Positions 40,901 through 52,900 of a DNA stretch of 64,000 bases are shown in pieces (positions within the stretch are counted from its first letter, which is position 1; each line of letters begins with the position of its first letter). Below the pieces are notes generated by a model. It did no database searches and was not told where the DNA came from. It worked only from the letters and a program-made list of their open reading frames with translations. The translations under genes and the position numbers were made by a program. The stretch is from Stictocephala bisonia (taxonomy: Eukaryota; Arthropoda; Insecta; Hemiptera; Membracidae), in assembly GCA_035578905.1 (NCBI GenBank), contig JAQJVL010000731.1:325001-389000 (forward strand), given 5' to 3'.

Positions 40901-43900
40901 CTGATATAACTGAATTAAAATTGTAACAAGCGAAATAAAAGAATGGTAGTTACATATTACATGCCAATTTTAATTAAAATCATCATAAAAACTAGACATG
41001 GGTGAATTCTTCAATTAATTAACTGAACTACATTATAACTAGGAAATGAAGTTGCACACAGAGCCAGCATCTTGGCAGTCCCTTCCTTATCCCCACCCCC
41101 CCCCCCAAATCCTCACGCATAAACTTAGTAACTATTACTGCACGTGTATTGACTATTGTAGAGATGTGCATTTGTTTTAATTCTATTAATAACTGCCGCT
41201 GTAGTCATAAGAAAGCAACCTCTATTTCTTCTCTGTGATTGTCAACTAATCACACAGACGGTCGATCTGGTTTATCTGAGTTCCGATCACGGTAGTGAAG
41301 CTTTTGGGCAAAAGCTAGATCAAGTGATTCTACGATTCAGGCGTCATCGCCAAACGCAGTCGATTGCTTTCAAAATTGTCTCTTTTCAACAAAAATTGAT
41401 TTTGTAAACGCCATAAAAAGTGGATCTGTAGTTATTTTATTCAGTAATAACGTGGTTATAATAAACCGGAAATAAGCTGTGAAACATAATCAAATTTGTA
41501 AATCTAGATGCCAAAATAACGGTAGTTTAATGGATCGATAGTAATAATTTAATAATTGTGCACCTAAATATAAATTTAAAAGTCATTTACGATCAATTAT
41601 TTTTAATACATTATGATTGGTAATGAATGTGTGCAACTCGAAACTACTTTGATACATAAAAAGATAATCTTTTCATCACGAGGAATTTCTGACGTAATGG
41701 AGTGACAACGGTATACGTAATCGGCAAATGTATGCCTAGCAGACGAGATGCAATCTGAAATATCAGCTAAATGCCAACTGGCAACTGGTGATACAAAGAA
41801 GATTTGTGCAGCTAAATTATAAATGTATGAAATGAACACAAGAAGTATGATAAAGTTTCGGTTCAATAAAAATTATGTTCCGTATTGCTAAATCCGACCG
41901 TTTTATAATCAGAAGAGATTTGGATTGAATTGTTTTGCATTTAAAATCGACGTAGTAGTAACAATTATGATCAGGGAACCCTTCACTGAGTTTACAAATC
42001 AAAATTATCGTATTGTACGACATTTTACACTCCATCTGTGTTACTTTCTAACCTAGTCAGGAAACCGATCGACAGTTTGACAGAAGAAAATATCGTATCC
42101 CTGCAAATGTTACACGCACATTTGGCAATCTAAAGTGTTCACAAACAAATTATTAATTGACATTCGCTACGGATATATTTACTTATTTTTTATTCAATTG
42201 AAAATAAATAAATATTGTTACGTCGCACGATACTTGAACGATATTTTGTATGATATGATACGATATTTTCTTCTGTTAAATCATTGGATGATTCCCTACT
42301 CAGATTAAACACCAAAACGGATCACAATCACCTCACGGGAAATATACGATAATTTCAATTCGGAAACGAGCAGAACGGTTCATTGTAAGTACAACATGAG
42401 AGAAATGGACTTTTGCCATGGGAAGGAAGATTTGTTGTTTTGTTGGACAGTAAAGTGACCTGTTCTCGGGAGCAGTTTGATTGAATGATTTTACGTTACT
42501 GACACGAACAAACATTGGAATATAGGCCCACTCAGTTTTTGTTCATTATCATTTGGGTTTCGGTCAACAGTTCTGTCCTATACTAGATTTGTTTAGTTGG
42601 ATCATATATCTCGGTAACTTGTTCGACTTTAGTAGTTTTTTTTTTTTTTTTGAGCATCGTGATCCGGATATCTCGTTCACTTAGATGAGCCTTGTCAAAT
42701 GAACGGGTCGTGAGAAAGTCACATATACGTTCGACCCCAATTGTCGACTCCGACTGTCAATCGTCAGTCACTACGTAACTTCACTGCCACAGTATAAGCA
42801 ATAAATTACATTCCACGCTAATCGAGACACAAGTCTATCATAATTTTATTATCCTTTCACTTTAATTTATATTGATTGAAAAAATCCGAACTTGACCATG
42901 AATGTTGATTATAACCGTGTTGTTGAGATCGAAATATTTAGTTGGTTACATCTTAGAATAACAATTGAAAAACTCCCGAATGGAATTCCCAATCGTAACA
43001 AAATTTCCTTCTCGCAGGACGAGAATTATAATTTCCCGGGGAATTCCCGAAATTTCGAGACCCGTCCATCCCTGGTACAATTATTTTAATTTAAAACTTT
43101 GCTTTCAGTCCATGAAATTATTGGGGGAAACGTTTGTTTCAGGTTTGCGTTCTCCACTTTCTGTTTGTCATTTTAGCAGTGGTCTCTTTGACTTTTGGTA
43201 GTAGCATGCAAACTGTGCTGGCACACATCATTTCAGTGCTGGCATCAGTTCTTCTTCTCTGCAAGATGATATATCAAATTGAATACATCAAGCATGATAC
43301 ATGGACCGTCAACTGTACTGTAAGTTTTTTCAGTTGTTAGTTAACTTTTTCTTATTTTTTAAAACTAAGAATATGTAGAACTATTTTGTAAACTATTAAA
43401 TATCATAATCATTTGTCTTTATGCTTCCCGGCAGGTTTCCATGAAATGTATTTCTATGTTCCTCTGTCCAACACTACTTCCTTTGCACAGTATACTTTTC
43501 CATTTTCATATCATCGATATATTCTTCTTCCTCTCTTTCTTCTTCCTTGTAGCATCCCTTCAATAACTGCCCCCGATAAACACTCTTTCCTCGTTGTAAT
43601 CTCACTAGCCAGTTTCTATTTCTCCTCCATATAGTTTTAACAAAATCTGGGTCTGCATTAGCGGCGTTGTGCTGTAACCCAAGTTCTTGAGGACAAAGTG
43701 TTGTGGAGATTGTGGGCTATCTATGGGGTCCACTCAATGGTTGCTATTGACTAGAGAGTTCTGGGGTCTCCATGTGGGATGGTAGTGAGTGTCAAGTTGT
43801 GTATGGGAGAGAACTGAGTATCAGGATTGTGAATTAGGAATATCAGTCCAATACATGATTCAGATTCCACGTAAATCTGTAGGTTCCCTAGTTGCCCTGG

Positions 43901-46900
43901 CTATTGGAGTATTAATACATGGTCCTTTCTGAGCATAAGATCCTTCCTTTTCCATTGCAATTATAGTTTTTATTTTATTATTTATTTGTTCATTAGCTTC
44001 ACACTACATCAATAAGAAGTGATTTGTAAACAATTCATCATATAGCATCTAGATCTGAGCAATTATAATAATTTAAAGCAATCTATTTGTGTCTACTTTA
44101 TTTCTTATGTGTATCACATATTTCTTGTGATCTAAATTCCTAGGTATCAGATAAAACATAGTACAATTAATTGTATACATCAAAATTTTGATGTGAAATT
44201 TAAATAGTTAAAATATTACAAAAAGGTTTTGTTAAATTTTAAAGAAGAAAACAAACTTTGAGAGTAAGCTTAGAAACATTTAAAAGCATTAAAAAAATAA
44301 ATAAAATATTCCTGGAAAGTGTACACCATAATTTGTATTGTATTGTCAATTGGTTATGTATATTTTACACTTCAATTACCAATGTTTCAAACTCTTTAGA
44401 CACTTCCATTTTCCAGGTTATATCAACAATTTTGGTTGTTTCTCCTTTCAGGAATGTAGTAAATCATTTTCTGGAGGACCTATGGAAGGCCTAGAATCCT
44501 CCACCATTAAGAGAGAAAATCAATCAGATTCTTTATAACCTGTAGTCAAGGTCTACACACCTCAGTTGAATATGTGTTATTAGTATAAACAATTACCTTG
44601 AAAATGGAAATCTAAAAGAGTCTGAAATGTTGGTACTTGAGATATATGGTACTTGATATATATATATATATCAAATGCAGGAGACCATGCAGTTTTATAC
44701 AAAAAAATAAACAGTGAAAAGACATTCATTTTCTATTTCAAGTTCTTGCTGATCATTTCTTGCCTAGCATATTATGTGTTTGTAGAAATACAAAATGAGC
44801 CCACATCATACAATACAAATTTATAATAATATATAAAGTACAAAATAATATATAGATAGGCCGCTTAAAAGTGAGTTAATGAATGCACCTGTGCAAGAGA
44901 GATGGACTAAGTGGTGAAGGTGAGAGAGAAAACTACTCTTTTCCTACTGTTTTTCCAATTAATTTTGTCATGGACACTAGAAAGAGGGAAAGCAGTGCCC
45001 GCTACCTCATTAGCAGCAGTAACCGTTAGTTGGTTGGATTAAGACTAATGAATCAACCAACAATTAGAACAATTGAATAAAATAATTATTTAATACTCAA
45101 ATAACAATTAATAATATCAATAACACAATTAATAATATTGTAAACAGTAAATAGCAACTAAACAAATTTGTAAAGTTCATTACGTTTTTTTTTCAACTAA
45201 ACACTGTTGCCAAAGTTGAACACTTGAAGGCAGAAGTTAGTCACGCCCGTGATGTACGGCAGCTGAGAGGTGGAACGATTCCCCTCCATTATATGAGCTA
45301 AATATAACACGTAGGTCACTTTCTGTATAGTCCAATTAATTATAGTCGTCAAATTCGGTAAACTACATTCAATGAAATTGATTACCATAATATTTGTATA
45401 TTTTGTGCTTATACTATAAGAAATGTGTTTTGTGTGATGTTCAGTTGTTTTTTAAGTTCTTATTAGTGAAATTTAAATTAAAATAGTTTTAAAAATTCTG
45501 AATATTACCAACATGTAGTATATTAAAAAATTGTATTAAGTTAAAAAGCGTATAAATAATTGTAAACATAATTGATTTGTTAAATTATACTATATAAATC
45601 AAGAATTTTTAATTCGTGGTGGTTCATTATTTGTAATTGATCAGTTTCATGTAGCAGAACATATACTGAATTCTGACCACAATTTGAATACAATAGATGA
45701 AAATTTAGGTGTCATAAAAGTTTTCGCTAAGGGTTGGATTATAAATGCATGGTAAGAATTATTTATTTTTAAAGAAAAATGTAAGAATGAGCATATTAAT
45801 CTTGATTCTGAGGTATTTTTTCATAATGCGTTATCATGGAATTGTTAGTTATATAAGTGGAGTGATTTCACCACTTTCATTCTTTTGTGAATCCCTCTGG
45901 TGTGAGGAAGGAAAAAGTGGTTTGCCAAAATCGAACACCATAACATTTGATTATTTTGTACTTTTACTGTATTAAATTTGTGTTATGTGAAGTTCACTTG
46001 CATTTTATCTGCACCAACACATGATATACCAACTAAGAACCTACTTTCTCTTAGCACTTCAAATCTCACAGTATTATATCCTTCTTCAAATGCATGTTTA
46101 GCCAATGCTGATTTTTCAAATTGCCCATATTAAAGATTTCTTTTCTTTTCTTTGAGTCTGGCTTTAACTTTCATTTTTGTTTGGCCAACATATAATTTAT
46201 CACAATTAACCCAAGGAATGTTAATAGCTTCAAATTGAGGCGATCAGTTCGTTCGTAAAATGTTACCGCCACAATTTGAGGTGATGTGCACGCTCAGTTA
46301 CAGCCGATTCAGTCTAAATAACACATTAAAGCCGAAATAAAACATTAAATATGTATCATTTTAAAGACCCTGAACCAGTGTTTGTTTACGTGTCTTTGAA
46401 TTTTCTCTACGAATTTCCTATGTGGCACAGTAGCTTGTTGATTTCATTTATTTACTTCGTCTAACACGCCATATGTACGAGTCCCGTTCGCCATTGCCAA
46501 GCTGGTAGTTGTTTATTGTTGTGCTTTTATGCGACCTTTAGTGTTTGTGTATTATTTAACTAGTTTTTATTGTTATTTGTGATTAGAGGTGATCCTTGTC
46601 GTTCGAGTGACATTCGAGGTATACTTGAACGATCTAATTGTCATATTCGTTGCTAGGCAACATATGTAGTTATTACTTCTTATCTAATTTTGTGTAAATG
46701 TTGGACAATATAATGATATCTTTTTTTGTTCAAAATAACATTATTTTATTATTATGTACATTATTATTATTATGTACTATTTAACTAGTGTTTACTGTTA
46801 TTTATAGGTTATAGGTGATCTGTATCGTTCGAGTGACATTCGAGGTACGCTTGAACGATCTGCTTGTCATATTTGTTGCTAGGCAACACATTCAGACTAG

Positions 46901-49900
46901 TTATTACTTCTAATCTAATTTTGTGTAAATATTGGACAGTATAATTATTTTTTCAGCATTAAATTATGCACAACTTTTATATCTCAGTTTTCTTCTAATA
47001 TTGTAATTTACATACATAAATGGCCTTTAAACTTGTTGTAAAATATTTTATAAATTATTTCTAAATAATTTTATTTTTATTAAATGTCTTAATTTTATTG
47101 ATTCCTCCCACTATATATATTTTTAATGCATTTCTTTCTGATAAAAATTATGTAAATTTTATTCTTCTAATGCTATTATAAAAGCCTTACATATCACTAA
47201 AAATAAGGTGACATTTAGGGGTATTAGCATTGACATTCCTTGGGTTAATATACTAAATTAGTAGCAAAGTAATGAAACAATTTCAATTTCAGTATAAAAG
47301 TAACATTCCTGCCTAAACTCAGAAGTGTATATTATTGATTATGTGAACAAATCAAAGTTCAGGTGACATAAACTGTGTTGTTAATAACATTGTTCTTAGA
47401 ACTTAGCAATAGGAAAAACAAACAATAGTTATTTCTGGATAATGAACTTAAATATGTAATATTCGTCAGAGTACCACATTATGAAAAGCCTATTTTTCTT
47501 TTTCAGCAGACAAATACAACCTACAATACAGCAGAATGGGTTGGATTTGAAAAGACAGATTCAGATACAAGTCTTGCAAAACTTCTTCAGGGTTACATAG
47601 GTAGGCTAACTTTCCTCATCAGTCCTTCCTTTAAACTTAATAAAGTTTTATTGATTTTAAACTTAAATTAATTCATTATATGACATTGAGAAACATCAAA
47701 TGAACAACAAATAAAAGGGGTATTCGGAAAGTAACCTCCGTTTGCTCACTGTGGGAGAAGTAGAAGGGGTAGGGCCGCAATCTTGTGCTGGTATGCCCAG
47801 CAGGTCAGTGGACATCTAGCCATATGAGAGTGAAGGTTGTCCTAGCGCTAGTTTATTTTCAGTCGCTTGTTGAAATGAGTGCAGCAATAAAAATTCATGT
47901 GAAGTGTAAAGTTCGTTCTGTCATTCGATTTTTTTCGTTCTGTAAACAGTTCAGCAGCAGCAATTCATAGAGAACTTTGTGCTGTGTATGAGTAATGAGT
48001 GCAGGAGTTGTTCGGGATTAGGTTTAAGTGTTTAAAAGTGGCAGAACAAATGTCTGTGGTCACTGATGATCTGGTTGAGAAAATCAACGCAAAGATTCTT
48101 GACAACCGACGCTTCAACATCTCAGAACTTTCGGAAAAATTTCCACAAATCTCCAGAACTGTTTTGCACAAGGTAGTGACTGACAGGTTAGACTACCGAG
48201 AGTTTTGAGCTCGGTGGGTACCTAAAATTCTTTCAAAAAACTACAAAACTCGAATGACAGAACGCACTTCACAGGAATATTTATTGCAGCACTCATTTCG
48301 TTAAGTGACTGAAAACAAACTAGCGCTAGTATAACCTTGACTCTCATACAGCTGGACGCCCACTGACCTGCCGTGCGCGCCAATGCAAGATGGCAGCCTT
48401 ATCCCTTGTATTTTTCCCACAGTGAGCAAATGTAAGTTACTTTCCGAACAGCCCTAGTATGTTACAAAAGCAAAAATGAATAAATAAAAGTGTTTATAAA
48501 TTTAACATTTTTAAAAACTTAAATATAAAAATTCAGAATAGTAGAAATACTTTTACATAGTAAAATAACAAGTACAAAAAAACAAAAAAAGTCCCTCACC
48601 TACATAAAGGGCTTATGACCTTAGTTAATTCTTGTAAAGTCTACCGAATCATTAAGAATTTGTGAGAGTAATAGCTAAAAAAGAGGTGTGTTCTGGACCT
48701 CTCACTCACCAACAGTGGTATTGACTCAACCACCCGCCCATACACGTACAGTCAAATACTCAAATGATACTTTAATTATTACGATACTATCATTGTTACA
48801 GACTAAAGTTTTGAAATAGAAACCCATGATTTTGGAATTTTTTAGGAGCAAAACGACTCCTTTAGAGCCAGAGAATAATTAAAATTAGAAATAAAAAAAA
48901 CACAAATAAACCTAATTTGCCAAATTGGCTGATTTAATGGACCAACATGTGGAAAAATTTATGAATTTCTTTGTAATTTCTAAACACAAAAATAACACTT
49001 TTAACTAGCTTATGCCTACAGATATAAATAAATAATATTTTACATTCGCACTAATTCATAATTTATTGACAGGTATGAGATATTTATAAGAAGGATATTA
49101 TTGTGGTATTGCACTGCAGTTTTAACTGATTTTAATTACTTTTGTTGTATATTCCAGCACTGATAATAGTTCTGACGCTGCACACTGTGGTGATGGTGCG
49201 CCAGAGGTACCAGCGCCACCTCAAGGGCCGCCCTCTTTCAAGACCACTAGTAATGTTCCCTCGGATAACTTACAAGGAACTTGATAAAGATGTGCTCCAT
49301 TGCATCAAGTATTTGCTCAACTTTGGCTTCTACAGGTTTGGTGTCGAGGTATGAGTAGTTTCAAATTGGAAAGGTAGCAAAATCCTGTATAACAACAATG
49401 TGTGTTAAATACTGTTTGTGCCCTGTGTACTATTGACAATCTTTACCTAGTTTCTCTGCAATCCTACTTGAAAAGTTTAGTATTTTGAGTTTTGCTAAAT
49501 GGACTTATTTAGCCTTGTAAATTTGCAATTACCTATTAATTATTTTAACTTAGAAAATGTTAAGGATTGTTAAAATTGGATAAAAATTATTATCTATAAA
49601 TACATAATGAATCATATACCTAAATCACTGTTATTACTTAAACTAAATATTAAATTAGATAGAGACTTCTTAAAGGTCATCTTCAACTCTGAATAAAATG
49701 CTTTTCTGGAAGGTAGTATACAACAAAATTTTAAAATTTAATCAAATTTATTAGTCTCACTGTACTCGGTAGCCTGTCTAATAATTTAAAACTCATATTA
49801 TTTAATGTTTGGTCACATTGGTTAGTGGTTAAGTGGAAGAGAGTACTGTATAGTCCTAACTTTGCCACTAAATAAAGGCTTTTTCATTCATTGGTTAAAC

Positions 49901-52900
49901 AGACAAAACAGTATTTCAACAATAACTGGAGAACACTTCTTGGATGAATTTTGTTCAATTCAACCTGGAGTGCAGGATACATAATTTAACAAATATAAGG
50001 TAAGGATCTTAATTGGACAAAAACCTGTTTAGAGTGTTAACATTTTCAACTCCTGCTGTCATTCAAATATCTCTTTTGTCATAAAATAATGCCAAGAATT
50101 TTTAAATACATCAAGGGCCCTCTTTCTTTAATACTTTGCATTTGAAAGGCCATTGTCAGTAGCCAGATCCACTCCTGGACAATGTGTATGAGTAGTTTCA
50201 AATTGGAAAGGAAGCAACATCCAGTAACACTTTCACTATACATATTTCAGGTAGTGGTTTGGACCATTCCTCACATAACATCAATGTGCATGAGACTCGT
50301 CATAGCTCAGATATCAACATGCCTCGCTGTAGACTTACCAAGACACTAAATAGCTACCCAATGAGAGCCATCAGAATGTTTAGTCTGTTTCTGGCACACA
50401 TCAAGTCCTTGGTCTCAAGCAGGATGGTGGTGTGAACAAGCCCCTTTATTCTCAAAAACATCTTTGTGAACAAACCTCTTTACTCTCTTGATGAGGTTGA
50501 TAGGGCTTACTTTCTGTAATCTTGCCGCCATCTTGCATGTCAGTTAGTCCTAAAACCTTTTGATGCAGTCCATCCGGCTGTCGTCGATCACCAACTAAGG
50601 AAGAACAAGTATCAAGTATTATTTAATGTTAGAACTACCCACTGTGAATGGCCGCGCTGCCATTTACTGCCACTCCTCAGAGATGGCATCTGCCAGGTGA
50701 TTGTAGCTTGGAATTGCGTTACTTACTTTCCGCTGAAATGTGGATGTGGGTATTTAAAAATTGAAAAACATTTTGTATTTTAAATAACTATGATTAGCTA
50801 CCATGTTATCCTAAATTAAGTTGTACAACAAACACAAATTTAAAAATAATTGTTTAGAGATATAAAATTAATCTGACCACTAATAACATTACAAAATAAA
50901 ATCAGAATTATTATTGTTAACATGATAGCCTTACTTACTTTTTACAACATATTATTATAAATTAAATAATTATATAGATTAATGAACATGAAAAAAATAA
51001 GCCTATTGAAAAAAGATGTTTGTTTTTTAATATGATAGTACTGATTACATTTTTCTACAAATACAAATTAAATAATTGTCTAAAAAAATGAATGAAAGAG
51101 ACAATAAAATATTTTAAAAAATAGAAAGTTTTTCTGCTGAAATCAAACATAAACTAATGTCTTCAGTTTATAACTTATTGTAAATTATGCTAGACTATTC
51201 AGAGTTTTTAGCTGTCACGTTGTTCAAAGCATTTATCAATACTCAGACCAGGTTCTTCTGTTTTACTTAATTGTTATGAAAATAGTAAATAAAAAAGTAG
51301 AAGATACATAATATGGCTGTTACTTTGACAACTGATTACTTAACAACGCTGCAATGCACAATGGCAGAAAGGTTCTTGTTGTTGAATAATGTGACACATG
51401 AAAAGGGGAGAAACCGATTACTTATTTTACATAGTTTCACCATCGATCGCACCACTTAATAAACAACAATACTTCACTAAGAAATAATAAACAGTATTGT
51501 GACATGCCCATTGGCAATGGCCTTGCACGGGTTCGTCGAATTTCCATTGACCACCCACATAAATCTGGGAAGACCAATACAGCAAAAAAAATGACTCCTG
51601 GCTCGGAAATAGTCGTGTCCACTCACAGTAGCCATTCGATCACAGAGGACACTTCTTAAACACCAATAACAAATGTGAGGTTTAAATGATCCTTTGAATA
51701 CATCTGTATATCTAATGTAACAGATATTGTTTATATATATATATATAATTTAGTGCTGAATTTAGCTTTGATACATACAGACAATATCAGACAAAAATGC
51801 ATGCATAAATATTCAAATTATATTTATACATTTTTTAATGTAGAAAAATATTTCAAAGATCTTATTGATAAATATGTAGTAATGTTTTTGTAAATGAATG
51901 AATAACATTTATTTGACAAATTGTATTGAAAATTTTGTAATGTAGAAGAAAATTTAAAAGATCTTATTGATAAATATCTAGTAATGTTTTTCTAAATGAA
52001 TGAATAACATTTATATGACAAATTTTATAGTATAAAAATATTGTAATGTTTATGTAAACTTGTAAGGCTACAACAACAATACAAGTCGTAATAAGTAGCA
52101 ATAATGTTTCAAATACACTGTCAATTCAGTATTATCTGTGTTTTCTTAAACTAACTCTCAAAATATTCTTTTGAGCTTCAGCCAAAGGCTCAAAAATGTT
52201 TTTATAAGAAAAATTGACCATTATCATCATATCATAATAGTCTCCAAAATAAGTTGATTGCTCTTTAAAAATATTTTTGTTAACGTAACAATGAGAAATG
52301 TTTTCTTTTAAAAACAATAAGTATGTTCTACTGAGTTAATGAGTGCTCCAAATGTGACTTTGTGAGCTCTGTAAACTACTCATGGAGAACTCAGATACCT
52401 AACTAAAGCTGTTATGACCATTAACTATTGAGCTGCTGTTACTTGTATTCATTCTGACCACAAAGTAGTTACAATGATTTGCAAGTTATGATGATTGGAT
52501 GACAATAATGTTGATGTTTCAGATTTGTCTAATGGCTGTGGTGACACTGATAGGAACTCGCATGGACTTGTACGCAGTCTTCTACGCATTATGGTTGTGT
52601 CTGCTTGTCTCACCTCATCGCTATCTTCTCTCTAATATTTGGACAGTATTCAAGATCTTTATTGTGTTCACAATTCCTCTCCAGTATATGTTTATTGTTG
52701 GGCTACCACCAATGTTTTGTTTTGGTAAGTTCTCAGGGTAAATGTACAGTAGAGCCTCGTTACCTGACAAAGAGGTATCCGACTTTGACTGACTTACTCC
52801 TCTATCTAAAAACAATACTGTAACAAAAATTGCTTAGAAATTATATAATGTATTATTGCTCTGTAATGGCAAAAACGTTATGTACCTTGTTGGTGATTGT

